This document shows, piece by piece, positions 31,306-41,613 of a stretch of 64,000 nucleotides of DNA. The stretch is from Ichthyophis bannanicus (Eukaryota; Chordata; Amphibia; Gymnophiona; Ichthyophiidae), in contig CM066033.1 in assembly GCA_033557465.1 (NCBI GenBank), positions 707,639,637 through 707,703,636 on the forward strand, in the 5' to 3' direction. A program made the position numbers and the translations under genes. The notes below the pieces were generated by a model, which was given only the letters and a program-made list of their open reading frames with translations, ran no database searches and was not told where the DNA came from. Position 1 is the first letter of the stretch, and each line of letters begins with the position of its first letter.

Positions 31306-31518
31306 CTCCTTTTTTTTTCCTCGGGAAGAAGGGCCTTTTTCCCGGGCCTGCACTGAGGACTTCTTCAAGAGCCTGGTTCTCATCACGTACTCAATCTCTA
31401 TCTCTGCTGCCTTATCTACCATGGGCTTCCCGAATAGGTTTTCTCCTATGCAGGGGACCTCTTATCAATTTGTCCTGCACCTACTGTTGCAGGTCAGATG
31501 ACTGCAGACATGCCTGGC
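31306..31518. repeat. D2 leader: copy of its own gag segment (23366-23579)
   Basis: About 213 bp here repeat the segment 23366-23579 of the same element in direct orientation. Both start at a C/T run ('ctccttttttttt') and include 'gccttccc...cctgcac', 'cttcaagagcctggttctcatc' and 'ttatcaatttgtcctgcac'. D5 and D6 do not have this in their leaders. It looks like a template jump or gene conversion at the T-run within one element. Confidence 0.82.
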
Positions 31519-31611
31519 TTGGGGGTGGGAAGAAACCGGTACGCAAACTGGACAAAACTCAAAGATAAAAATCATTCTTTTTTCCGGGGAAAACTGGACA
31601 ACGTCTGATGG

Positions 31612-31793
31612 GCTCTGCAGAAAAAAGTAGACTGAGGCAAGATGACACCCTTGGGTGGGAAGTGGACCATGCATGCGTGGTGCATCTCCCAAAGGCTTTC
31701 TTTGAAAGCTGGGGAGATGCTTCCATGCGGGCTCCGTCGGTGCATGTGTCACCCATATGTGAGGACTGACTTCCTGCTTGTTCCCGGAGAAGT
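31612..31793. repeat. D2 right inverted terminal repeat
   Basis: This is the inverted partner of 19786-19990, ending 'cttgttcccggagaa'. The YY1-like site has decayed to CAAGATGAC (about 31639). An ATGCATGCGTGG motif sits at about 31670. DB sequence resumes at 31794. Confidence 0.84.
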
Positions 31794-31860
31794 CTAATTT
31801 CACCTTCCTTATCATCCCTCCAGTTCAGTCCCAACAGGTGGGATGTACCAAAGCTGAACT
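31794..31860. repeat. DB internal complementary region
   Basis: 'gtctaatttcaccttcc' is the complement of the DB left tip (about 19175-19195). It is followed by 'ttatcatccctccagttcagtccc...gggatgtaccaaagctg', which resembles the same part of DA (1147-1197). It is cut by the L2-like LINE at about 31861. Confidence 0.7.
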
Positions 31861-31876
31861 AGTCGCGCTCAACAAG

Positions 31877-32213
31877 GCTGTCCTTAGCCGTTTTCCCACC
31901 TCCAGTGTCAATCACCCGAAACCCGGAAGTGACGCGACCGCGTTCCCGCGGTCGCGCTCAACAAGGTACCTCCCCCTCAGACTTCAAAAGACGAGCGCCT
32001 GCGGCGTGTGATCCACCTACTCACTTATGTTTCTGTGCTATGCTCTACTGCTGCTGCTGTTATTATTGCTGTTTGTCTTGTGTCTCTACAGGCTGTCCTT
32101 AGCCATTTTCCCACCTCCAGTGTCAATCACCCGAAACCCGGAAGTGACGCGACCGCGTTCCCGCGGTCGCGCTCAACAAGGTACCTCCCCCTCAGACTTC
32201 AAAAGACGAGCGC
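31877..32213 (+). repeat. L2-like LINE 5' tandem repeat (promoter-like)
   Basis: A block of about 123 bp (31877-31999) is repeated almost exactly at 32090-32213, with a period of 213 bp. Each copy has a GCGACCGC...GCGGTCGC palindrome (31934-31955 and 32148-32169). Tandem 5' units are typical promoters of LINEs. Just before the second copy, 'tttgtcttgtgtctctacag' looks like a splice acceptor. Regulatory function is an inference. Confidence 0.7.
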
Positions 32214-32250
32214 CTGTGGCGCTCGTCGCCGCGGTGCGCGACCTGGGCGC

Positions 32251-32310
32251 GCACCGAAGGAGCGCACCTAAGGAGCACGCCGTGCTCCTTAGGTGCGCTC
32301 CTTGGGGTGC
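32251..32310 (+). other. stable hairpin in L2-like 5' region
   Basis: Arms of about 28-29 bases (32251-32279 and 32281-32310) pair almost perfectly around a 1-3 base centre. The core is 'ggagcgcacctaaggagcac' and its complement. It is GC-rich, so it would fold strongly in the RNA just upstream of the ORF. It might act in translation or be a trace of a duplicated inverted segment. Confidence 0.8.
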
Positions 32311-32649
32311 CTCCGTAGGGGAATCTCGATCTCGCATCTTACGATCCGTTCTTCCTTGCTTTGGTCTAGCCTCGTCGTTCATCATTTTCTTTCTGTCCTG
32401 CACCCTAATCTTGTCTACGTTCTCCCAAATGGGGCTCCTTACCAATCCCCCTTTTCGCCCTCTGATAGCAGCTCACCTTACTATTTCGGCACCTGTATGC
32501 CCCATCCCGGTGCATTGGGGCAACCGCTCTATCACCCCTGTCTCGCGCCCTCTGTTCCCGCGATCTCTGTATCGCTGTCCCACTAATCTCACTCACTGCA
32601 TAACATCCGGTCCGCCTCTCCCCCCTCAACCGCCCACCACTGTCACCTC

Positions 32650-34233
32650 TCCCTCCATTAAATTTGGTCTACTCAACTGCCGATCCTTGCGGTCCAAATC
32701 TCTTCTGATTGCTGATCTCATTCTTCAGGAATCCTTGGACCTCCTTCTTCTTACAGAGACCTGGCTAAAGGAAGGTGAGGAACCCCTTTTGGCCCGTTGT
32801 CTCCCTCCCTACTTTTCTGCTATTTCTGTTCCTCGTACTGGCCGTGCAGGAGGTGGTGTAGCCGCTATCCTCCACACGCGCATTTCTTTCTCTCAGATTT
32901 CATCTCCTGCCTTGCGATACCCTGAGGCTTTACTTCTTCATCTCCATACCTCTCCTTCCCTGCATGTCCTTCTCGTGTACTCTCCTCCGAAGTTGCGTCC
33001 AGATCTTTGGGACTCCCTCCTCCTCTCGATCTCCGACTTATCCCTGGCCTTCCCCCGTCTACTTGTGGCAGGGGATTTCAACCTCCACATGGACGTCCCT
33101 CTTCCTCTAGAGACGTCTCCTTTACCTCTTTTTTGCAGGACCTATCCTTTCACCAGCATGTCCTCTCCCCTACTCACTCTGCAGGCCATACCTTAGACCT
33201 TATCCTTGCTCCAGTCTCCTTCCCTTTCCACCTGCAGGTCCTTCCGGTTCTTCCTCTTCCTTGGTCTGATCATTTTTGTCTTACATTTCACTGTTCTCCA
33301 TCCCCTCCTGATTCATCCTCATCTCCTTTACCGCCTTCCCCTACCTTGTCACCCTCCTCCGCTACCCAGCGTCTCTCCCGTCGCATTACCCCTCTTACCC
33401 TTCAGGCCTTTCCTTCCGCTTCCACTCTTTTGCCATCAGACTTTTCTTCCCTCTCCCCAAACTCACAAGCCTCCACTTGGTCTTCCTGTCTCTCCTCTGC
33501 CCTTGACCTCCTAGCTCCCTTGCAGCCACATGTTCCTTCGCGCCGCCCTTCTCAACCTTGGTTCCATACCGGCCTCCGCCTCCTTCGCACACAACTCCGG
33601 CACTCCGAGCGCCTTTGGCGGAAGTCACAGTCCTCATCCGCACTGTCCCTTTTCAAATCGAAATTTGCTCACTACCGATCACAAGTCCACAAGGCCAAAC
33701 AGTCCTACTTCTCTACCTCAATCTGTACTGCACCCAATCAAACCCGACATCTTTACAAAGTTCTTCGGTCTCTCACCTCTTTACAAACTGACTCCTCTTC
33801 TGCCTCATCCTCATCTCACCCCTCCTCCACTCAACTTGCCACCTACTTCAATAATAAAGTCTTGGACCTACGACGATCTCTTCCACACTGCCCTTCACCC
33901 ATTGCTTCTCCTCCCCCCATCTCTCCCCCTCCAGAATCGCTACTCACACATGTCTGGACCTCCTTCCACCCTATCTCCACTCCAGAACTTCTAAAACTGA
34001 TATCCTCTTCCAATAAAACCTTCTGTTCTCTAGATCCCATTCCTTCCTCCTGGCTCCTCACTCCCTCCCTAGCCTTCATTCCTTATGTTCTCATCATGAT
34101 CAATAATAGTCTCTCCACCGGTGTCTTCCCTCAATCCTGGAAGCATGCTCTTGTCCGCCCTATTCTGAAAAAACCTTCCCTTGATCCCCAGCTCCCTGCG
34201 CACTACCGTCCGGTCTCCAACCTTCCATTCTGT
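32650..34233 (+). pseudogene. L2-like LINE endonuclease and RT N-terminus
   Basis: The APE-type endonuclease starts at about 32657 (IKFGLLNCRSLRSK, with the metal-site Asn) and runs through LLLTETWLKEGEE (catalytic Glu), GGGVAAIL and LVAGDFNLHMD. A one-base-type shift at about 33095-33118 moves the frame. SDHFCLTFH with the catalytic His follows at about 33260-33290. A Ser/Pro-rich linker and the RT start (TFCSLDPIPSSWL, WKHALVRPILKKPSLDP, HYRPVSNLPF) follow to about 34231, where one base (C) is missing and the frame shifts again. Confidence 0.84.
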
Positions 34234-35594
34234 CCAAGATACTTGAGAAAACAGTTTTCACACAGCTATCTCATCACCTCAATACCACTCACTTTCTTCA
34301 CCCCCGTCAGTCCGGATTTCGACAAGGTCACAGTGTCGAGACCGTTCTTACCGGATTCTTAAACGAACTTCACATGGCGCACGACCGTGGTGACTTTTCG
34401 GTGGCGGTATCCTTAGATCTGTCAGCCGCATTTGATTTAGTCGACCACTCTCTTCTTCTCTCACGACTTCGAGATGCCGGTCTTCGTCACACAGTCTACC
34501 ACTGGTTTCACTCCTTCCTCTCCTCTCGTTCCTGTACTGTTGTCTCCTCCTCTATTCCCTCACTCCCCTCTGATTCTTTCCCGCTTTCCTGTGGTGTCCC
34601 CCAGGGATCTGTTTTGGCACCCCTTCTTTTTAACTTATTTCTCACACCCTTAGCACTCCTGGTTCAGCAGTTTGGGATCTCTGCATACTATTACGCTGAT
34701 GACCTCCTCCTCCTGTTTCACACCTCTCCCCTCCATCCTGATCTCACCCCACTCAACTCCTGTCTCTCCGCTGTTGCAAACTGGCTTACTACAAATTGCC
34801 TTCACCTTAATCTGACAAAGACCCTCGCAATCTGGTTCACCCATGGCAGTCCTCCCCCCTCAATTGCTCCTTCCTTCTCGACTTCTTCTGTCCCACTAGT
34901 CACTGACTTTCGCTACCTTGGTGTAATCTTTGATTCTGACCTTTCCTTTCGTAATCACATTTCCCATCTCACAAAAACCTCTTTCTTTTTCCTCCGCCAA
35001 ATACGTTCTATCCGTCCATTTCTCACCCCTGAGGCCCTCACCACTCTCCTTCTTTCTTTGGTGATATCACGCCTCGATTTTTGTAATTCCCTCTTTGCTG
35101 GACTCCCCCTTTCACAACTTCATCGGCTTCAACGCATCCAGAATACTGCTGCACGTCTTATTTTCCATTCCTCCCCCCGCGATCATGTTACTCCACTTCT
35201 CTCTCACTTACATTGGCTGCCTCTACAATTCCGCATTCGTTACAAAATCCTTACACTGGTTCACCAAGTTTTATATACCCATACCCCCCAATACCTAGCA
35301 GATTTACTCCATTTTCACATCCCCACCCGCTCCCTCTGCTCCGTCCACATAAATCGCCTTCACCTCCCCTCTCCATCCCTCGCTCACTTACAGTCCACAC
35401 GTTCTTCTGCCTTTTTTTTTATTGGTCCAGCCTACTGGAATTCACTACCCCTTTCCCTCAGGCTAGAACAACATTATCCCACATTCAAAAAAGACTTAAA
35501 AACGCACTTTTTTCTGTTGCTTTTGACCTCCCCCTGCCTCTTACGTAACAAGCCTCTCTCCCTCCCTGCCCTCCCTTTCCTTCCTCACCTGTAG
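34234..35594 (+). pseudogene. L2-like LINE reverse transcriptase, C-terminal part
   Basis: From 34374 the frame is open for 406 residues. It has VAVSLDLSAAFDLVDHSLLL (motif A), CGVPQGSVLAPLLFNLF (motif B) and ISAYYYADDLLLL (the YADD active site). The L2-type C-terminus follows (SRLDFCNSLFAGLP, LQRIQNTAARLIF, HWLPLQFRIRYKIL, AYWNSLPLSLR) and stops at about 35594. All catalytic residues are intact. Only the upstream one-base break separates it from the endonuclease. This protein copies LINE RNA at the nicked target. Confidence 0.86.
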
Positions 35595-35689
35595 TCTTGT
35601 CTATTTAAATGTCTTGGGTGCTTTCCTGTCTTATATTGTAACTTCCTTTCTTTTTCTTTTTCTCCGACCTATTGGTCCCTCTGTATAAG

Positions 35690-35778
35690 GTTCTGCTTTG
35701 CTGTACACCGCTATGTTCTAAATGTAATAGCGGTATATCAAGTGCAATAAAACATAAACATAAACATAAACATAAACT
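35690..35778 (+). repeat. L2-like LINE 3' hairpin and tail
   Basis: 'acaccgctatgttct...taatagcggtatatc' forms a stem, followed by AATAAA and repeats of ACATAA. The CCGC...GCGGTATA stem resembles the minus-strand ends of the short elements at 576, 26072 and 36211. These may therefore use a related RT. Confidence 0.75.
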
Positions 35779-36210
35779 AAGACGGTGGGATAAGTGACCC
35801 CTGCTTGCACTGCCAAAACTCCGAACTGCGCTTCCAGATGGTAATGATAGACAAAGGTATGCAGTGACTATCATGTAGCTGCCTGGAAAATATCAATTGG
35901 AGGCATGAGCGTACATTCAGTCCAAGAGGTAGTTTGCGCTCTACTGAAATGCGCCCATAGTCCTGACAGCGGTCTGCCTCCGCCATAGCAGATATGCCAA
36001 CGAAACTGCCTCCTTGACCCAAAGCACTATGGAAGATTTGAAGGCCACCTCTCCTTTCCGCAGATCCCCAAAGAGGACAAACAACTGGCCCGACCTGCAA
36101 AATGGTGCTGTGCGTTTCAAATACAGCCAGAGAATGTGGTGCACATCCAACAGGTGCAAATGCCTGTCCTTGTCTGTCTCCCCCTTTGCAAAGACCGGAA
36201 GCATGACAGA
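35779..36210 (-). pseudogene. DB tyrosine recombinase, C-terminal piece
   Basis: The frame 35941-36204 carries HLLDVHHILWLYLKRTAPFC, a SGQLFVLFGDLRKGEVAFKS block and VLWVKEAVSLAYL. These align with the middle of the younger recombinases. The frame 35777-36100 holds the continuation with shifts. The H-x-x-R and Tyr parts are poorly preserved. It is separated from its N-terminal piece by the short element at 36211-36580. Confidence 0.65.
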
Positions 36211-36580
36211 CTGATTTATGTTTATTTTATTTATTTATAGTTCTTTTATACCGCACTCTTTTTCGTCAGCGCGGTTTACATTAAACAGAATACTCATTGC
36301 ACGCAACAGACTGTAATGAGTTTACATATAACAGGCAAATACAACTAGGAATTTAACCATGGGAAACTTTGTACATATTTGTAAAAACTTTGTAAAACTT
36401 AGTACATATTTGTAAAGAACTTTTATACTTTGAGAAACTTTGTACATATTTATAAATAAGATCTATATACAAAGGATAGAATTTCTTAGTATGAGGTATT
36501 TACAATTTTACTGTGCATTTTAGAATGATGATAATGAGCCTTGGAAATGCAGAATGAAGAGGTGTGAAAAAATGTGAAAA
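36211..36580 (-). repeat. L2-like LINE 3' end in DB recombinase
   Basis: This insertion of about 370 bp begins with TTTA repeats and 'ataccgcactctttttcgtcagcgcggttta' (the hairpin signature on the minus strand). It contains about three copies of 'actttgtacatatttgtaa' between 36363 and 36455. It is longer than its relatives at 576 and 26072. Confidence 0.7.
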
Positions 36581-37150
36581 AATGAAACCACCTTCAGCAA
36601 AAAGGACAGTACTGGATGAAGCACCATCTTCTCCAGGGAAATAGACAGAAAAGGCTCCCAACAAGACAGCGCCTGAAGTTCCAAAATCTGCCTCGCGAAA
36701 CAAATCGCCACCAAGAAAACCACCTTCAAGGTGATATCTTTAAGCATCACTCCCCTCAAGGGTTCAAAGGGTGGATCCACGAGAGCAGAGAGCACCAAAA
36801 TGAGATCCCTGGCCAGAATTAGATCCCGCCGTGGAGGCCACACCTGCTTTCCCGCCCACAGAAAACATATAATTATCCAAGTGAGAGGCCAGGGATACCC
36901 CCGAACCCTTCCAAGGTAGCACGCCATGACAGCCAACTGCGCACTCATAACAAACCGAAAGCCAGACCTTTCTCCAGTCCTGCCTGTACAAAGGAAAAGA
37001 TCTCCAACAAAGGAGCCTCCAAAGGTCTAACGTCCATGTCCTCACACCAACTCTCAAATAGGCATCATGCCCACACATAGGCTAAGGACATCAAACTCTT
37101 CCGTGCTCACAACCGAGTGGGAATGACCTTCAGCGAGTAGCCCCACTTTG
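36581..37150 (-). pseudogene. DB tyrosine recombinase, N-terminal piece
   Basis: The frame 36520-36948 has DPPFEPLRGVMLKDITLKVVFLVAICFARQILELQAL, the segment around the first catalytic position. Here the SARR of other copies reads FARQ, so the Arg is changed to Gln or shifted. An adjacent frame (36764-37078) covers the core-binding part. Dead. Confidence 0.65.
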
Positions 37151-37154
37151 TCAA

Positions 37155-39000
37155 CCGCGCCCTTTCAAGAGCCAGGCCATAAGCGAGAATCGATCTACTT
37201 GTGGCATAGGAATCGGACCCTGCATCAACAAACTGGGCCTCGCCGGTAACCTCCACGGGTCATCTGTCAGCAAGTGCTTGAGGTTTGCATACCATGGCTA
37301 GCACGGCAAGTCTGGGACAAGGAGTCACCAGTCTCGAGTGCCGCTCGAACTGCAAGAGCCGTCTGATCAAAGCCCTCGGTGGAAAGACATACAGGAGTGT
37401 GCGACTCCGCCAAGGCTGTGCCAATGCGTCCTGCCACTCTGACATTCGTTCCTGGCAACAGCTGAAGAACCTCAAGGTTTTGGCGTTCTCAAAGGTCGCC
37501 ATGAGATCCATAATGGGCTGGCCCCATCTCCATGCCATCCCCTTGAAAACGTCTAGATCTAGGACCCATTCGCCCGGATCCAAGCAATGGTTACTCAGAA
37601 AATCTCTGTTTGTACATTGTCTCGGCTGGCCACATGAGACGCCAAGAGGCGATCGGATTTGTTTCCGCCCATAACACAATCAGAGCCACTTCATCCTCCA
37701 GCATCCTGCTGCCCATGCCGCCTTGACGATTCAGGTAAGCTACCGTTGCTACATTGTTCAACAACACCCGGACCGCCTTTCCCTGAACCAGCAGACGGAA
37801 GAACCGCACAGCAAAGAATATCGCTCTCATCTCCAAGCGGTTGATGGGCCAGTCGCTCTGTTCGCTTGTCCAGCGGTCATGTGTCACCTGGTCACAACAG
37901 TGAGCATCCCAGCCAGACAGGCCGGTGTCCGTTGTCAGTGGTATCCACTCGTATGACTCCAGCGGCATCTTGGCCAGTAAATTCTCCTTCACTTGCCACC
38001 ACTGGAGAGCCACAATGACAGTCAGTGAACAGACCAGCTTCCAAGTCAGCGGATGCCTCTGCGGAGACCAGCTCCCCATCAAGGCCTTCTGTAAAGGTTG
38101 CATATGCGCTCTTGCCCAGGGCACTAATTCCAGCATGGCCGCCATCGACCCCAACAGTTGCAGGTAGAGCCAGTCCGAAAGCACCTCCAGTCAAAGAAGA
38201 TAGCAGACCAGAGTCTGAATCTTCTGTACTCAATCCCAAGGCAGAGAGACTCATCCCTCGGCAGTTTGAAACAGAGCTCCTAGGTGGATCAGATCCTGCA
38301 AGGGAGTCAGGTGACTCTTGGCAAAGTTGATCACCTAGCCTAGCTGCTGGAGAAGCTGAATCACACGCAGCGTAGCATGCAGACTCTCTTTGCATGATTT
38401 TGCTCGTATCAACCAAACGTCGAGGTATGGGTGGCACCAAGCCCCCTGTCTCCGCAACTCGGCCGCCACGACCACTATGACCTTGGTGAAAATGCAGGAA
38501 GCCATCGCTAGCCCGAATGGCAAGGCCAGAAACTGCAAGTGTCCCATGGGTACCGCAAACCGTAGGAAGCACTGATGTTCTGGATGCATGGGAATATGCA
38601 AATATGCCTATGTGAGATCAAGGAACTCACCTGCTCAAACCGTGATGATCACAGAACGCAATGTTTCCATTTGAAAATGAGGGACCTATAGACACTGATT
38701 GACATGCTTGAGGTCGAGAATCAGTCTGTAAGTTCCTTCCCTTCTTGGGTACCACGAAAAAAAATGGAGTAGCATCGCCCTCCCGCCTGCCCTGTGGGAA
38801 CAGGCACGACTGCCTCCAGCTGTAGCAGCTGCATGGTCCAAGAGATGCTCCAGCCAACCTTTCTTTTCGACCGGCAGGGGGACACTACAAAGGCTTCATC
38901 CAATGGGGGTGCGAACTCCAATGCTTACCCCTCTCGAATCACCTCAAGCACCTCCTACTGGCTCTGCCTGGCCCTGGGCCCTCCTCGCTTCATTGTGGTT
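37155..39000 (-). pseudogene. DB ORF2: RT/RNase H/methylase-like remnant
   Basis: The RT palm is in the frame 38335-38601 (LRFAVPMGHLQFLALPFGLAMASCIFTK, then HPYLDVWLI, with Val replacing the second Asp of the YxDD-type site). RNase H is in 37591-38184 (LTTDTGLSGWDAHC, INRLEMRAIFFAV, VLLNNVATVAYLNRQGG). The methylase-like domain is in 37260-37679 (QPIMDLMATFENAKTLRFFS, LLYVFPPRALI). The RT N-terminus at 38627-38921 has FFFVVPKKGR. It is divergent from the D1-D7 copies and close to DA. Confidence 0.75.
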
Positions 39001-39320
39001 TCTTAGGAGCCGAGAGGCAGCAGGGTAATATCCTCTACCTACTCCCCAGCCTCCCCAAAAAGAAGTCTCTCTGCTTGGATAGCACGCTCGCTGAAAAGGA
39101 GCAAAACAGGACACCCGAAAATGCCGAAAATCTCTCAGCTGACCTTCTGCCGGTAGCACCCCTTTGGCTTGCTTCGGTTTATCCTATGAAAGCTTGCCTC
39201 GCTTGGATTCACCGAGCTCCTTCACCAACTTCTCTAAGGCCTCTCCAAACAGTAACTTCCGTTTAAAGGGAAGCAAGATCAGGTAAGTTTTTGATGAGAT
39301 ATCAGCCACCTCATTTGGTT
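39001..39320 (-). pseudogene. DB Gag fragment
   Basis: The complement of 39190-39290 encodes a segment with KTYLILLPFKRKLLFGEALEKL in one frame, the FK..LLFG motif near the end of Gag. The adjacent frame 38944-39159 holds the tail. The rest is lost where the RTE element starts. Confidence 0.6.
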
Positions 39321-39430
39321 TGCAGCTTGTCGTGCTGTGAGGGCTTGCGTGCATCAGTGATGCTGAGAGCTAAACTTTCGGTAGTTTAACTACTGGCAGG
39401 GTCTCCCAAGATGGACAGGTCTCAGCTGAG

Positions 39431-40230
39431 GTGCCAGACCATGACAAACCACCCATCTGGACAGCAGCAGAATGGGATAGTGTTGACGGTGGAGGATCAC
39501 ATTTCTGTGACAACAGCAACACCACCAAACTTAAACTGCGCAGAAGAAAGGCCCGGCAATCTACTTCTGTATCTTGCCATGAAAACCCAATGGATAGTTA
39601 CAACAAAACAAATTGTGCTATAGTGCTGGAAGATGAGACCCCCAGGTCAGAAGGCACTCAACTAGCTACTGGGGAAGAGCTGAAGACCTTTCAGAGTAAA
39701 GCCAGCATTTATGATGTGGTTGGATCAAAGCCCTCGGGATGTCTGACTTCTGATGTAGCTGCGCATGAAATGAGAGTCAGAAGCTGTAAAGATGTCTTAC
39801 ACATTGGAACATGGAACATACGAAGCATGAACCAAGGGAAGTTGGAGGTGGTCAAGAATGAAATGGAACGTGTACAACTTGATCTGTTGGGTGTCAGCGA
39901 ACTGAAATGGACTGGCATCGGGCACTTTGCATCAGATTATCACATGGTCTACTATACTGGAAATGAAAGACAAAGAAAAAATGGTGTTGCATTTATAATA
40001 AAGAAGAAACTTGAAAGAACTGTAATGAAATAAAATGTAGTCAGCGAATGCTTAATCTCTATTCGTCTACGAGGAATGCCTATCAACACAACTATAATTC
40101 AAGTATATGCCCCAACAACAGCTGCAGAAGAGAATGAAATTGAAGAGTTCTATGAACAAGTACAAGCTGAAATTGACAGAACATGCAAACAGGATATCCT
40201 GATAGTAATGGGTGACTGGAACGCAAAAGG
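39431..40230 (+). pseudogene. RTE-like endonuclease, N-terminal part
   Basis: The APE-type endonuclease begins around 39795 (VLHIGTWNIRSMNQGKLEVV). It has LLGVSELKWTGIG with the catalytic Glu and a YYTGNERQRKNGVAF block. A TAA at 40031-40033 is in the same frame as the continuation (INTTIIQVYAPT, DILIVMGDWNAK). So one nonsense change separates them. CR1-c is inserted right after 'aacgcaaaa'. The leader in 39431-39790 has no recognisable domain. Confidence 0.83.
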
Positions 40231-40389
40231 GATGGGCTTCACCTTAATCAGGATGGGACCAGACTTCTGGCATTAACCTTTAAAAAAGAGATAGAGAAGC
40301 TTTTAAACTAGAAATTAGGGGAAAGCCGACAGTCACCCAGGAGTGCATGGTACGGACAAAGGTATCCTTGAAGGATACTACCAAAAGCA

Positions 40390-41613
40390 GTGAGGTTCCA
40401 AAAGGGATACTACCAAAAGCAGTGGCACTACCAAAAGCAGTGGCACCAAATGAGGTGGCACTTGAAGGATACTACCAAAAGCAGTGAGGTTCCAAAAGGG
40501 AGTATAGTAGCCCAAATGCCCTTGAGTAAGGAGCAGACAGAGCATAAAGATTCCAAATTACCCCTGCCTACCAATAGCCAGATTAATATGAATAAAATAC
40601 AGTCTCTAAAATGCTTGTATGTCAATGCTAGAAGTCTAAACAATAAGATGGGAGAGTTAGAATATATAGCACTAAATGAGAGGTTAGATATGATTGCACT
40701 CTCAGACACATGGTGGAAGGAAGATAACCAGTGGGAAACTGTGATACCTGGATACACACTATATTGTAATGATAGAGCTGATCAAATTGGTGGAGGGGTT
40801 GCGCTCTATGTTAGAGAGGGCATTGAGTCAGAAAGGATTAAAGTTTTGCAGGGAACAAAATTTGCTGTAGAATCTCTATGGATTGAAATTCCATTTATGA
40901 AGGGGAAGGTGATGGCAGTTGGAGTATACTATCGACCGCCTGGCCAGAATGAACAAATGGATGATGAAATGCTCAAAGAAATCAAGGAAGCTAACAAAAG
41001 TCACAACAGAGTAGTAATAATGGGTGATTTCAATTACCCCGGTATTGACTGGGTCAGTGTCACAGCAGGACAAGCTAAAGAGATAAAGTTTCTAGATGGA
41101 ATAAATGACTGCTTCTTGGAGCAGCTGGTTCATGAACCGACCAGAGGGGAAGCCATACTGGACCTAGTCCTTAGTGGAACGCCAGATCTGGTGAAAGAAA
41201 TAAGGGTGTTGGAACCACTTGGCAATAGTGATCATAGTATGATCATGTTTGATTTAATTAGTGGAGGACAGATAGTAAAGGCATCCACAGTACTACCTTT
41301 TAACTTTCAAAAGGGAGACTATGATAGAATGAGGAATATAGTTAGGAAAAAACTAAAAGGAGCGGTTCCAAAGGTTAAAGACTTACAGCAAGCTTGGGTG
41401 TTATTTAAAAATACTATCCTCGAAGCCCAGACCAGCTGTATTCCACGCATTAGGAAAAGTGGAAGAAAGTCCAAAAACTGCCAGCATGGTTTAAAGGTGA
41501 GGTCAGAGAGGCTGTTGCTGCCAAAAAAGCAACCTTCAGGAAATGGAAAAAAGAGCCAAATGATGAAAACTGGAAACAGCACAAGCACTGGCAAGTTAAA
41601 TGCAAAGCATTGA
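40390..41613 (+). pseudogene. CR1-c endonuclease domain
   Basis: The frame is open for 407 residues. APE-type endonuclease: LKCLYVNARSLNNKMGEL (Asn), IALSDTWWKED, VGVYYRPPGQ, VVIMGDFNYPGIDW, and LGNSDHSMIMFDL (catalytic Asp-His). At the place of the catalytic Glu (ETWW in relatives) this copy has Asp, a likely inactivating change. The open frame ends at TGA 41611-41613. Conserved linker residues continue in other frames until 41830. Confidence 0.84.

Larger units (their letters stand above)
19786..31793 (-). mobile_element. D2: DIRS interrupted by D3
   Basis: This is a minus-strand DIRS inserted in DB. Left terminal repeat 19786-19990, internal complementary region 20036-20130, recombinase, ORF2, distal gag to 24598, then D3 (24599-30599), then the rest of gag, leader and right terminal repeat (31612-31793). 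Its terminal repeats differ from D1/D3 (for example 'ctttgaaagctggggagatgctt'), so it belongs to a separate subfamily with D5, D6 and D7. Without D3 it is about 6.0 kb. Confidence 0.87.
31861..35778 (+). mobile_element. L2-like LINE, near full length
   Basis: This is a LINE of the L2 clade by its RT and C-terminal motifs. It has a 5' region with tandem repeats and a strong hairpin, an ORF with APE-type endonuclease and RT, and a 3' end with a hairpin (ACCGCTAT...ATAGCGGTAT) and an (ACATAA)n tail at about 35750-35775. Two single-base frame breaks are visible. It is inserted in DB next to its internal complementary region. The absence of a long decay pattern suggests a fairly young copy. Confidence 0.85.
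19172..39320 (-). mobile_element. DB: second ancient DIRS, heavily interrupted
   Basis: DB is pieced together from fragments in DIRS order: left terminal repeat (19172-19785), internal complementary region (31794-31860), recombinase (35779-36210 and 36581-37150), ORF2 (37155-39000) and part of gag (39001-39320). Insertions between the pieces are D2 with D3 inside, an L2-like LINE, and an L2-like 3' end. The RTE element cuts it at about 39320, and its right terminal repeat is not in the window. The complement of the left tip ('gtctaatttcaccttcc') is found at 31794, which links the distant pieces. Confidence 0.75.

Noticed and set aside
32027..32650. Signal-peptide-like Leu-rich N-terminus of the long frame in the L2-like LINE
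   Set aside because: The Leu run is a translation of the CTG/TTG-rich 5' repeat spacer. The real domain starts near 32650.
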